This document shows positions 26,602-34,989 of a stretch of DNA of 64,000 nt, in pieces. The position numbers and the translations under genes are program-made. Source of the stretch: Bacillota bacterium (GTDB lineage: Bacteria; Bacillota; TC1); the NCBI GenBank assembly GCA_028683955.1, contig JAQUGR010000001.1, forward strand, positions 248,001 through 312,000, written 5' to 3'. Under the pieces are notes generated by a model, which saw only the letters and a program-made list of their open reading frames with translations, did no database searches and was not told the DNA's origin. Each line of letters opens with the position of its first letter. Position 1 is the stretch's first letter.

Positions 26602-26850
26602 ATGAATTCAATGGAAAATACTGTAAGATTTACAGGTGATGAAATGGCAGAACAGACTATTAAAGAAGTTCTAAATAAGGTATATCAAGCACTAGAAGAA
26701 AAAGGTTACAATCCTATAAATCAAATATCTGGTTATTTATTATCAGGAGACCCTGCATATATTACTAGTTATAATAATGCAAGAGCCTTGATTCATCAAA
26801 TAGACAGAGATGATATAATCAGACACCTAGTTAGATCATATTTGAAATAA
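26602..26850 (+). CDS. ireB: IreB-family regulatory phosphoprotein (DUF965)
   Basis: 82 residues. In enterococci the homologue is phosphorylated by the PASTA kinase IreK and lowers cephalosporin resistance. Family features are TVRFTGDEMAEQTIKEVLNKVYQALEEKGYNPINQISGYLLSGDPAYITSYNNAR near full length. Phosphosite threonines (Thr4 and Thr7 in enterococci) have counterparts near the N-terminus, but numbering differs. It lies between alaS and ruvX as in most Firmicutes. SD TTGGAGG precedes ATG 26602. The stop is shared with the ruvX start in TAATG. Confidence 0.92.
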   Translation: MNSMENTVRFTGDEMAEQTIKEVLNKVYQALEEKGYNPINQISGYLLSGDPAYITSYNNARALIHQIDRDDIIRHLVRSYLK

Positions 26851-27254
26851 TGAGATGCTTAGGATTAGATTATGGTCAAAAAAGAATTGGGCTTGCTATT
26901 AGTGATTTATCTAACACAATTGCTACAACTTATGACTTGTTAATTAATAATAAAAGTCTTGATGAAAAGTTAATGAGCATTATTGCCAAGGAAAAAATTA
27001 CGCATATAGTTATAGGTCTGCCTTTACATATGAATGGAGATAAGGGTGATAAAGCTCTGTTGGTAGAAGCATTTGGTGCTGCTATAGAAAAAAATTTTAA
27101 TATAGAGATTATTTATGAAGATGAAAGACTAACTACTGTTTCAGCCCAAAGAATTTTAATCGACGGGGATGTAAGACGTGATAAAAGAAAAGGGAAAATT
27201 GATGCGCTAGCTGCTACATTTATTCTGCAAAAATATCTTGATAAGCAAAAATGA
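26850..27254 (+). CDS. ruvX: Pre-16S rRNA nuclease / Holliday junction resolvase-like protein YqgF
   Basis: RNase H-fold nuclease of 134 residues. Motifs: GLDYGQKRIGLAISD (first catalytic Asp), IVIGLPLHMNGDKG, IIYEDERLTT (Glu), and KIDALAATFILQ (final Asp). Homologues process the 16S rRNA 5' end. It overlaps ireB in TAATG. A separate promoter follows for the DUF1292 gene. Confidence 0.93.
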   Translation: MRCLGLDYGQKRIGLAISDLSNTIATTYDLLINNKSLDEKLMSIIAKEKITHIVIGLPLHMNGDKGDKALLVEAFGAAIEKNFNIEIIYEDERLTTVSAQRILIDGDVRRDKRKGKIDALAATFILQKYLDKQK

Positions 27255-27279
27255 CACAAGGCATTATTTATGCTATAAT
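27251..27279 (+). promoter_or_regulatory. Sigma-A promoter upstream of the DUF1292 gene
   Basis: ATGACA (27251-27256), 17-base spacer, perfect TATAAT (27274-27279) with TG at 27271-27272 (extended -10). It overlaps the ruvX stop. Confidence 0.65.
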
Positions 27280-27311
27280 AAATAAAATCACAAAGAGGAA
27301 GGAATAATAAA

Positions 27312-27620
27312 ATGGAAAATATCGATGAAAAAGATGTCGTAATATTAACTGATGAGGAAGGTTTAGAACATCAGTTTATTATAGTAGATATGGTTGAGGT
27401 AGAAACTGGTGTTTATGCAATGTTAATGCCAATGGAGATCGAAGGGGAAGATGATGATTATTACGTAATTATGAAAGTAATAAAAGAAGATGATGAAGAA
27501 ATACTAATGACAATTGAAGATGATGATGAATATCAAGCAGTAGCTCAAGCAATTGAAGAACTATACTCTGAGGAGAATGAGGAAGATCAAGAGATTATTG
27601 ACTCAATTAGTGATAAGTAA
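27312..27620 (+). CDS. DUF1292 (YrzB-like) acidic protein
   Basis: 102 residues, very acidic (C-terminal runs such as EEILMTIEDDDEYQAV and EENEEDQEI). The pattern VILTDEEGLEHQFIIVDMVEVETGVYAMLMPMEIEG is characteristic of the DUF1292 family, which lies next to ruvX and mltG in Firmicutes. Function is unknown. SD AGAGGAAGGAA precedes ATG 27312. Its own promoter lies upstream. Confidence 0.88.
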   Translation: MENIDEKDVVILTDEEGLEHQFIIVDMVEVETGVYAMLMPMEIEGEDDDYYVIMKVIKEDDEEILMTIEDDDEYQAVAQAIEELYSEENEEDQEIIDSISDK

Positions 27621-27635
27621 TTTAGAGGTGATTAA

Positions 27636-28715
27636 TTGAGAAATAAAAAGGTTATAGTGAAAAATACACGAACAAAGCGATCAGGGAAAAATAATAAGAA
27701 TAATAGCAATATAAAAATAGCACTTATTTTTATATTGCTATTTGTTATAGTAATTGGAGCAATCAATATTAGTAATTCCTTTAGTCAGCCAAAAATAAAA
27801 GGTGAAGTAAATATTACCATTGATAAAGGATCAGGATTAAGTCAGATAAGTGACGTACTAGAAGAAAATGACATAATTAATTCAACAACTTCCTTCAAAA
27901 TATATTGTAAAGTATTTTCAGATAGTTCTAAATTTCAAGCTGGGCAATATAAAATTGAGAGACCAATAAGCATGAAAGATTTAACTAATCTTTTAATAAA
28001 AGGTTCAAATGTTGATGAAGGAGTTAAGGTTACAATTCCGGAGGGATTTGTTATAACTCAGATAGCAACTTTATTAGAAAGTAAGGAACTCGGAAATAAA
28101 GCAGAATTCTTAGATTTAGCAAAAGAAGGGGAATTTGAATATGAATTTCTGGATTTTGATGCACCATCTTCACTAAAGTATAAACTTGAAGGTTTTGTCT
28201 ATCCAGATACCTACTATTTTTATCCAGAGGCTACAAGCGAAGAAATTTTGAAGGTGTTATTAGATACATTTGAAAGTAAAGTTTGGACTAAGTTGAAAAC
28301 AGCTTCTAATAAAAATGGATATGATTATTTTCAAATATTGACATTAGCATCTATTGTTGAAAAAGAAGCAGTTGTCGATGATGAAAGAGCAAAAATTGCA
28401 GGAGTTTTCTTTAATAGATTGGATATTGATATGAGTCTTCAATCATGTGCTACTGTGCAATATGCATTAAATAAAGAGAAATTCTCAAAAGTTGTTACTA
28501 TAGCAGAAACACAGATAACATCACCATACAATACTTATAAATATCCTGGGTTACCCCCAGGCCCAATCTGTAATCCAGGAATAAAATCAATTGAAGCAGC
28601 AATCAATCCAGATAATAATAAATATTTATTTTTTGTAGCAAAGGGTGATGGGACACACTATTTTAGTTTGACCTATGAAGAACATTTAAATGCAATTCAA
28701 AAATATCAAAAATGA
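27636..28715 (+). CDS. mltG: Endolytic murein transglycosylase MltG
   Basis: Membrane-anchored lytic transglycosylase that cuts nascent glycan strands. 359 residues from a TTG start (27636) with GAGGTG five bases upstream. A basic N-terminus is followed by one membrane helix (about residues 28-48), then a LysM-like part (ITIDKGSGLSQISDVLEENDII), and the YceG catalytic domain: EGFVYPDTYYFYP, ASIVEKEAVVDDERAKIAGVFFNRL (catalytic Glu), and YNTYKYPGLPPGPICNPG. The final residues IQKYQK are typical. The U32 gene follows. Confidence 0.95.
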   Translation: MRNKKVIVKNTRTKRSGKNNKNNSNIKIALIFILLFVIVIGAINISNSFSQPKIKGEVNITIDKGSGLSQISDVLEENDIINSTTSFKIYCKVFSDSSKFQAGQYKIERPISMKDLTNLLIKGSNVDEGVKVTIPEGFVITQIATLLESKELGNKAEFLDLAKEGEFEYEFLDFDAPSSLKYKLEGFVYPDTYYFYPEATSEEILKVLLDTFESKVWTKLKTASNKNGYDYFQILTLASIVEKEAVVDDERAKIAGVFFNRLDIDMSLQSCATVQYALNKEKFSKVVTIAETQITSPYNTYKYPGLPPGPICNPGIKSIEAAINPDNNKYLFFVAKGDGTHYFSLTYEEHLNAIQKYQK

Positions 28716-28725
28716 AGGAGTTAAT

Positions 28726-29937
28726 ATGAATAATATAGAAGTATTGTCTCCGGCGGGTAATTTAGAAAAATTGAAAATTGCTTACCTTTATGGTGCAGAT
28801 GCAGTATATGTAGGTGGCAAGGATTTTAGTTTAAGATCTAAGGCAGGAAACTTTGATTTAGAACAATTAAAAGAAGCAAAAAAAATAAGTGTAGAGTTAA
28901 ATAAAAAGCTCTATATTGCTTTAAATATTTTTGCCCATAATGATGATTTAAAATATATAATCGACTATCTAGAACAATTAGATGAGATAAGATTAGATGC
29001 TATGATAGTTTCTGATCCGGGAATTATATATTTAGCAAAAAAACATGCACCTAATACGCCTATTCATTTAAGTACACAAAGTAACACTCTCAATTGGGCT
29101 GGATGTCAATTTTGGCTTGAACAAGGATTGGAGAGAGTTGTGTTAGGTCGGGAAGTCTCTTTAAAAGAAATTGCTAATATTCATAAAAATACAGAAGTTG
29201 AACTAGAGGCTTTTGTTCATGGAGCAATGTGTATGGCTTATTCTGGTCGTTGTATGTTAAGTATGTATATGACAGGAAAAAGTGCTAATAGTGGTAGTTG
29301 TACACACCCTTGTAGATGGGAATATTATGTTGTAGAAAAACAAAGAAGTGACCAGTTTATGCCGATTGAAGAAGATGAGAGAGGTACATATATTTTTAAT
29401 TCAAAGGATTTGTGCATGCTACCCTATCTTGATAGGTTTATTAAAGATGGGATTACAAGTCTTAAGATTGAAGGAAGAATGAAAAGTATACACTATGTTG
29501 CAACAGTAACTAAAGTATATAGAGAAGCTGTCGATATAATAAAGGCAGGTGGAGATTTTGAATCAGCAATTCCTAAGTTTATGAGTGAATTAAATGGGAT
29601 TGGTGAAAGAGATTATACTACAGGATTTTATTTAGATGAAAAAGACGAAAAAATGCAACAGTATGAGCCTTTTAACGTTGAAAAAAATATAAAATTTGTA
29701 GGTAAAGTATTAGAAGTTCTAGAAAATGAAATTTTAATTGAACAAAGAAATAAATTTATTATAGGAGATACTTTGGAAGTATTATTGCCAATCGGAGAGA
29801 ACTTGAATATTAATATATCAAGTATAGTTAATGAATTAGGGGAATCTGTTGATAGTGCACCACATCCAAAGGAAAAATTATTAATTAATAAGATACCAGG
29901 CGTTGTAGCAGGTTCATTACTTAGGATTAGGAGTTAG
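28726..29937 (+). CDS. U32-family protein, probable tRNA hydroxylation protein TrhP
   Basis: 403 residues from ATG 28726 (AAGGAG upstream); the frame extends upstream into mltG without support. Family motif: EAFVHGAMCMAYSGRCMLSMYM and GSCTHPCRWEYYV give the conserved Cys set (about Cys168, 176, 192 and 196 in this numbering, approximate). U32 proteins were named peptidases, but the Bacillus homologues next to mltG work in 5-hydroxyuridine formation at tRNA position 34. Bacillus has two adjacent copies, here only one is seen. A role in tRNA modification is therefore inferred. Confidence 0.85.
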   Translation: MNNIEVLSPAGNLEKLKIAYLYGADAVYVGGKDFSLRSKAGNFDLEQLKEAKKISVELNKKLYIALNIFAHNDDLKYIIDYLEQLDEIRLDAMIVSDPGIIYLAKKHAPNTPIHLSTQSNTLNWAGCQFWLEQGLERVVLGREVSLKEIANIHKNTEVELEAFVHGAMCMAYSGRCMLSMYMTGKSANSGSCTHPCRWEYYVVEKQRSDQFMPIEEDERGTYIFNSKDLCMLPYLDRFIKDGITSLKIEGRMKSIHYVATVTKVYREAVDIIKAGGDFESAIPKFMSELNGIGERDYTTGFYLDEKDEKMQQYEPFNVEKNIKFVGKVLEVLENEILIEQRNKFIIGDTLEVLLPIGENLNINISSIVNELGESVDSAPHPKEKLLINKIPGVVAGSLLRIRS

Positions 29938-29938
29938 A

Positions 29939-30439
29939 ATGATAGATTTGAAGCCAGATTATTTTGTTGATACAATATATGATATAGATTTAACAGTTTT
30001 GAAAAAAAATGAAATTAATACAATCTTAATTGACATTGATAATACAATTGTGCCCTTTAAAACAATGGAACCAGACGATAAAGTTCTTGCTTGGATTAAA
30101 CTCTTGAAAAATGAAGGATTTAAGCTTTGTTTAGTTTCTAATGCTTACCCAAGAAGAGCACAAATTATAGCTGGCCGCTTAGACATTCCAGTTATATATA
30201 TGGCTAAAAAGCCATTTAAAAAAGGGGTTGTAGATAGCCTTAAGTTAATAAAAAGTAAAAACTATGAGTCGATTTTAGTTGGTGATCAGATTTTCACCGA
30301 TATATTTGCTGCTAGACTTGCTGGAGTGAAAAGTATTTTGGTTGAACCGATGACTACCAGCGATTTCTTTATGACTAAAATATATAGAGTTTTTGAATTT
30401 TTTGTAAAAAGACATTTAATAAAGGAGAAGATGAAGTAA
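29939..30439 (+). CDS. yqeG: YqeG-type HAD-IIIA phosphatase
   Basis: 166 residues. HAD motifs: IDIDNTIVPF (nucleophile Asp), LVSNAYPRR (Ser/Thr motif II) and AKKPFKKG (Lys) with VGDQIFTDIFAARLAGVKSILV (acidic motif IV). Related eukaryotic enzymes hydrolyse phosphatidylglycerophosphate; the bacterial substrate is not established to my knowledge. In Bacillus it precedes yqeH and aroE. Here YqeH is missing and aroE follows with a TAATG overlap. SD AGGAG precedes ATG 29939. Confidence 0.9.
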   Translation: MIDLKPDYFVDTIYDIDLTVLKKNEINTILIDIDNTIVPFKTMEPDDKVLAWIKLLKNEGFKLCLVSNAYPRRAQIIAGRLDIPVIYMAKKPFKKGVVDSLKLIKSKNYESILVGDQIFTDIFAARLAGVKSILVEPMTTSDFFMTKIYRVFEFFVKRHLIKEKMK

Positions 30440-31290
30440 TGAGAAACTTACTAGGTATTATTGGTAAACCATTAGGTCATAGTTTGTCGCCTTTACTTCA
30501 TAATGTAGCTATTGAAAAATTAAAATCTGATTATAAATATAAAAAATGGGAGTTAGAAGAGTCAGAACTTAAACAATTTTTTATTAATCTAAGAAAAGAA
30601 GATAGTAATATTTTAGGTTTTAATGTAACGATTCCTTATAAGGAAAAAGTAATACCTTACTTAGATGAATTAGATGAACTAGCAATTAAACTTAAAGCAG
30701 TAAATACAGTCAAATATGAAAATGGAAAATTAAAAGGATATAATACCGATGGTTTAGGTTTTTTAGAAACATTAATAAAAAATAATATTGAGTTTAAAAA
30801 TAAAAATTTTTTAATATTAGGTAGCGGTGGTGCATGTAAAGGTATCGCCTTGTTTTTAGCGCAAAATAATGTCTCTTCAATAGATATAGTGGCAAGAAAT
30901 AAAAATGAAAGCTCAATTATTAGTAATGATTTGATACAATTAGGCATTGAAAGTGAAAATTTTTCGTGGTATGACTTGCCAATGTTAAATATAGCTAAAT
31001 ATCAAATTATAGTTCAAACAACACCTTTAGGAATGAAAAATAATAATATTAATATAGATTTTCCTTATGAAAAACTGTCAAATAAGCAGATAATAATTGA
31101 TATAGTATATAATCCTATAGAAACTAATTTCTTAAAAAATGGGAAGCTTAATAATGTTAGATGTCTTAATGGATTAGAGATGTTAGTTTACCAAGGCTAC
31201 CATAGTTTTAAAATTTGGACTGGATTAGAAGAGGATACAAATTTGATGCTCAATACAGGTAAAAAGATATTGGAGGGTGAACGTGAATAA
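30439..31290 (+). CDS. aroE: Shikimate dehydrogenase
   Basis: NADP-dependent reduction of 3-dehydroshikimate to shikimate. 283 residues with IGKPLGHSLSPLLHN (shikimate site), FNVTIPYKEKV (catalytic Lys), NTDGLGF, and the dinucleotide motif GSGGACKGIA. Its TAATG start is coupled to yqeG and its end overlaps the aroK frame. AroE and AroK catalyse consecutive steps. AroQ is nearby at 34552. Confidence 0.95.
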   Translation: MRNLLGIIGKPLGHSLSPLLHNVAIEKLKSDYKYKKWELEESELKQFFINLRKEDSNILGFNVTIPYKEKVIPYLDELDELAIKLKAVNTVKYENGKLKGYNTDGLGFLETLIKNNIEFKNKNFLILGSGGACKGIALFLAQNNVSSIDIVARNKNESSIISNDLIQLGIESENFSWYDLPMLNIAKYQIIVQTTPLGMKNNNINIDFPYEKLSNKQIIIDIVYNPIETNFLKNGKLNNVRCLNGLEMLVYQGYHSFKIWTGLEEDTNLMLNTGKKILEGERE

Positions 31291-31801
31291 TATAATTTTA
31301 ATAGGATTCATGGCTGTAGGAAAAACAACTATAGGTAAATCTCTTAAAGATATACTCGGTTATTCATTATTTGATATAGATAAATTAATTGAAAAAGAAG
31401 AAAAGATGCAGATTTTTGAAATATTTAAAATTAAAGGTGAAGAATATTTTAGAAATGTTGAAAAAGAAATATCTTTAAGGTTATTTAGTCGTAATAATAA
31501 TATTATAAGTGCTGGTGGTGGTCTTTTTCTAAATGAAGAAATTAGAAAAGTTGCATTGGAAAATAATTTTGTTGTATTTTTAGATCTAGACATTAAAGAA
31601 GTATATAAAAGAATAAATAGAAACAACTTAAGGCCTTTAGCTAAAGGCAAGTCTATTATAGAGTTAAAAGAACTTTATGAAAAAAGGGTGCCATTTTATC
31701 TTGAAGCTAATATTCGCATAATTACTGATAATAAAACACCTAAACAAATAGCAGAAGAAATAAAAGAAAATTATTATAAATGGTTAAATAAGGAGCTCTA
31801 A
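31283..31801 (+). CDS. aroK: Shikimate kinase
   Basis: Phosphorylates shikimate at O3. 172 residues from GTG 31283, chosen because GGAGGG sits six bases upstream; GTG 31277 would give two more residues. P-loop GFMAVGKTT, shikimate-binding DIDKLIEKEE (Asp33-type), GGGLFL, and the lid arginine in RNNLRPLAKGKSI are present. It overlaps the aroE stop by eight bases. The product is one of a cluster of shikimate enzymes, with other pathway genes elsewhere. Confidence 0.94.
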   Translation: MNNIILIGFMAVGKTTIGKSLKDILGYSLFDIDKLIEKEEKMQIFEIFKIKGEEYFRNVEKEISLRLFSRNNNIISAGGGLFLNEEIRKVALENNFVVFLDLDIKEVYKRINRNNLRPLAKGKSIIELKELYEKRVPFYLEANIRIITDNKTPKQIAEEIKENYYKWLNKEL

Positions 31802-31802
31802 G

Positions 31803-33185
31803 ATGATTGAAAAAATTATACTCGAAAAAACAATGGAGAAGCTAATATCTAAAGGATGTGAGTTTGCAGATATCTACTTAGAATCAAAAAGCACCTTGGG
31901 ATTAGTTTTAGATAATAATAAAATTGAAAGAATAACTAGAGGATGTAGATTAGGAGCCGGATTAAGAGTTATTTATGATGGAAGAACATACTTTGCATTT
32001 ACAGAAGATTTAAGTGAAAAAGCTTTATTTAAAATTGCCAGTGACTTAGCTAATAAAGAAAATGGAAATAATATCCTAAAAGAGCCTGTATTTAATTTGA
32101 TTGATGGTTTGACTGATTATCGTTACAGTTCATCAATTGAAAAAGGCTCATTAAAGGAGAAAGCAAATTTACTTTTACATTTAAATGAACTAGCTTGGAA
32201 AGACAAGGGCTCATTGACACAATTAACATTGTCCTATGGTGATGTTGATCAAGAAGTTTATATTATGAATTCTAATGGAGTTTATGTTCATGATATAAGA
32301 CCAAGGTCAAAAGCTATTATTCAAGGTGTTTTTCAAAAGGATAACCAAGTACAAAGTGCTTATGATGTTGTTGGTGCACTTGGTGATTATGGATTTATAA
32401 AAACGAGGAATATGGATGAGTTAGTATTAGGCGTTAAAATAAAAGGTGAAAATTTATTAAAGGCAAAAGAAGCACCTAGTGGAACAATGCCTGTAATTAT
32501 TTCTGGTGAAGCTGGTGGAACTATGGTTCATGAAGCATGTGGACATGGACTAGAAGCAGACATTGTGAAAAAAGGAATGTCAGTCTATGGAAATAAAATT
32601 GGTAATAAAGTTGCATCTGATCTAATTACAGTAGTGGATGATGGAACAATAAAAGGTAGATATGGTTCTAGCTCATTTGATGATGAAGGAACTCAAACAA
32701 AAGAAAATATATTAATTGAAAACGGAATACTTAAAAGATATATGAGTGATCTTGAATCTGCTAAAGAATTAAAGATAGCTCCTTCGGGAAATGGTAGAAG
32801 AGAAGGTTATCATGCTATACCAATAACTCGAATGACTAATACATATATTAGAAGAGGAGCTAGTAATAAAGATGATATTGTTGCTTCAGTAAATAATGGA
32901 TTATTTGTTAAACATATGGGTGGAGGTCAAGTTAATACAGCAACGGGAGATTTTGTTTTTGAAGTTTCTGAAGGATACTTGATAAAAAATGGGAAAATTG
33001 AAGAACAAGTTAGAGGCGCTACCTTGATAGGCAATGGACCTGAGGTTTTAAATAAAATAGATATGGTTGCCAATGATTTTGGTTATTCACTTGGAACGTG
33101 TGGAAAAGATGGACAAGGTGCTCCAGTAGCTGATGGTCAACCAACACTTAGAATACCTAGTTTAGTTGTCGGAGGTACAAATTAA
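31803..33185 (+). CDS. tldD: Metalloprotease subunit TldD
   Basis: Zinc-dependent subunit of the TldD/TldE heterodimeric protease that trims unfolded peptides and, in some species, RiPP precursors. 460 residues with the catalytic HExxxH at H243-EACG-H248, plus SFDDEGTQTKENILIENGIL and TNTYIRRGASNKDD. The C-terminal ends GAPSLxVGG-like (PTLRIPSLVVGGTN). SD AAGGAG precedes ATG 31803. The tldE gene begins in a TAATG overlap, as expected for a heterodimer. Confidence 0.95.
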   Translation: MIEKIILEKTMEKLISKGCEFADIYLESKSTLGLVLDNNKIERITRGCRLGAGLRVIYDGRTYFAFTEDLSEKALFKIASDLANKENGNNILKEPVFNLIDGLTDYRYSSSIEKGSLKEKANLLLHLNELAWKDKGSLTQLTLSYGDVDQEVYIMNSNGVYVHDIRPRSKAIIQGVFQKDNQVQSAYDVVGALGDYGFIKTRNMDELVLGVKIKGENLLKAKEAPSGTMPVIISGEAGGTMVHEACGHGLEADIVKKGMSVYGNKIGNKVASDLITVVDDGTIKGRYGSSSFDDEGTQTKENILIENGILKRYMSDLESAKELKIAPSGNGRREGYHAIPITRMTNTYIRRGASNKDDIVASVNNGLFVKHMGGGQVNTATGDFVFEVSEGYLIKNGKIEEQVRGATLIGNGPEVLNKIDMVANDFGYSLGTCGKDGQGAPVADGQPTLRIPSLVVGGTN

Positions 33186-34501
33186 TGAAAAACTTATCAG
33201 ATGCAATTGATTATGGATTAAGTAAAGGCTGTAATGATATTGAGATATATATAGAAAAAAGTGATGATTTAAGTATAGAGATAAGAGCAGGAAAAATTGA
33301 TAAATATCAGGAATCAAAATCACAGGGTATTGGTGTAAGAGTTATTAAAGGAAATAAACAAAGTTTGGTTTATGGAACTAGTGATAATACACCTGATTTG
33401 CAAAAAAGTATAAATGATGCCATTGAAATTATAGAATTCATGGATGAAGATGATATTATTCTTAATGGTAATGAAGAATTCCAGGGAAATATTGACAGCA
33501 GTAAAATTTTAGAAACAAAATTCGAAGATAAAATTGAATACCTGATTGATCAAGAAAAAAATGGGATTGGAGAAGGTGACAATAAAGCTTTAGTAGAGAG
33601 TACTTCATATGAAGAAAATAAATATTCTAAATTAATTATTAATTCAAAAGGATTATTAAAACAAGAAACTGGGGCCTATTGTGGTAGTTCAATATCTTTA
33701 GCTATTAATAAAGGTGGCATTAATGAAACTGGTTATGCCTATTACTATACAAGAGATATGGATAAATTGTTAAAACAAAGATTAGGTATTGAAGCCTATG
33801 AAAAAGCTTATGAAATGATAGGAGCAGGAATAGTTAATTCAAAGAAATATGTTGCTCTATTTACCCCAGATGTTATCGTAGATTTATTAAGATTATTATC
33901 CTATTCATTTAATGGAGAAAATATTTATAAAGGAAAATCATTATTTAAAGATAAACTGGGAGAAAAAGTTGTTTCAGATAAAATAAATATTGTTGATAAT
34001 GGAATTGAAAAAGGCGCTTTAGGTTTTAGCTATTTTGATGGTGAAGGTATTAATACTGTTGAAAATAGGATTATCGATAAAGGGGTTTTTTTAGGAGGGC
34101 TATATAATTTATCAATAGCTAAAAAAACAGGACTAAAAACTACTGGTAATGCATCTAGATCATATGCTTCTTTGCCAAGTGTTGGATATCATAATCTTTA
34201 CATTGAAAATGGACAAACAAAGATTGATGATATGCTAAAAGATTTGAATGATGGTATCCTTATAAAGGAATTAATGGGGTTACATATGGCTAATCCGATT
34301 ACAGGCGATTTTTCTCTAGGCGCATCAGGACTTAAGGTGAATAATGGCAAACTAAGCGGAGGTTTTAGAGGTGTAACTATATCAGGAAATATTTTGGATA
34401 TTTTCTCAAATATTCTAGCTGTAGGTAATGATTTTCAAAGAAGAACATCGGTTGGAGCGCCATCATTATTAATACAAGATGTTATAGTCAGCGGTAGTTA
34501 A
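33185..34501 (+). CDS. pmbA: TldE/PmbA metalloprotease partner subunit
   Basis: 438 residues, homologous to TldD but lacking the HExxxH, as usual for the non-catalytic partner. Family features are EIRAGKIDKYQESKSQGIGVRV, FDGEGINTVENRIIDKGVFLGGLYNL, TGNASRSYAS, LMGLHMANPITGDFSLGASG and SVGAPSLLIQDV. It starts in a TAATG overlap with tldD. No small peptide gene resembling a RiPP precursor was seen near the pair. Its substrates in this organism are unknown. Confidence 0.94.
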   Translation: MKNLSDAIDYGLSKGCNDIEIYIEKSDDLSIEIRAGKIDKYQESKSQGIGVRVIKGNKQSLVYGTSDNTPDLQKSINDAIEIIEFMDEDDIILNGNEEFQGNIDSSKILETKFEDKIEYLIDQEKNGIGEGDNKALVESTSYEENKYSKLIINSKGLLKQETGAYCGSSISLAINKGGINETGYAYYYTRDMDKLLKQRLGIEAYEKAYEMIGAGIVNSKKYVALFTPDVIVDLLRLLSYSFNGENIYKGKSLFKDKLGEKVVSDKINIVDNGIEKGALGFSYFDGEGINTVENRIIDKGVFLGGLYNLSIAKKTGLKTTGNASRSYASLPSVGYHNLYIENGQTKIDDMLKDLNDGILIKELMGLHMANPITGDFSLGASGLKVNNGKLSGGFRGVTISGNILDIFSNILAVGNDFQRRTSVGAPSLLIQDVIVSGS

Positions 34502-34514
34502 AAGATACTATTTA

Positions 34515-34523
34515 TGATATAAT
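34515..34523 (+). promoter_or_regulatory. Extended -10 promoter upstream of aroQ
   Basis: TGATATAAT: TG one base before perfect TATAAT (34518-34523). The -35 hexamer is not recognisable. It lies 20 bases after the tldE stop. Confidence 0.55.
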
Positions 34524-34551
34524 CTGAAAAAGAGCTATAAAGAGGTATTAT

Positions 34552-34989
34552 ATGAAAATATTAATTGTAAATGGTCCAAATTTAAATGCATTAGGGCAAA
34601 GAGAGAGAAAAATTTATGGTGCAGAAACTTTAGAAGAACTAGAAAATCAATGGATTTCTTATGGAGCTTCTAATGGTGTGGAAGTAGTTGTTTTTCAATC
34701 GAACATTGAGGGAGAAATTATTGATTACCTGTATAAGATGAAAGATAGTGTTAGTGGTATAATAATTAATCCAGGTGCTTTAACACATTATAGTTACTCA
34801 TTACGAGATTGTATATCAGCTATTGAAAAAGATGTGCTAGAAGTTCATTTATCTAATATAGATAAAAGAGAAGAATTTAGAAAATTATCTGTAATTACTC
34901 CAGTTTCATGTGGTAAAATTACAGGGTTAGGTAAAGAAGGCTATATTTTAGCAATAAATTACTTCATTTTGAAAAATGAAAACAAATAG
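34552..34989 (+). CDS. aroQ: Type II 3-dehydroquinate dehydratase
   Basis: Dehydrates 3-dehydroquinate to 3-dehydroshikimate, the substrate of AroE at 30439. 145 residues with NGPNLNALGQRERKIYG (catalytic Tyr), FQSNIEGEIID, NPGALTHYSYSLRD and EVHLSNIDKREEF (catalytic His). The loop reads QSNIEG where many members have QSNHEG, a position that varies in the family. AGAGGTA precedes ATG 34552. Its end overlaps the next gene by 14 bases. Confidence 0.93.
   Translation: MKILIVNGPNLNALGQRERKIYGAETLEELENQWISYGASNGVEVVVFQSNIEGEIIDYLYKMKDSVSGIIINPGALTHYSYSLRDCISAIEKDVLEVHLSNIDKREEFRKLSVITPVSCGKITGLGKEGYILAINYFILKNENK

Noticed and set aside
31803-34501. RiPP cluster around tldD/tldE
   Set aside because: No precursor peptide, transporter or modifying enzyme lies nearby; the pair is also common as a housekeeping protease.
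34552-34989. Inactivating change in AroQ (QSNIEG in place of QSNHEG)
   Set aside because: The catalytic Tyr and His are present and the position varies in known type II enzymes.
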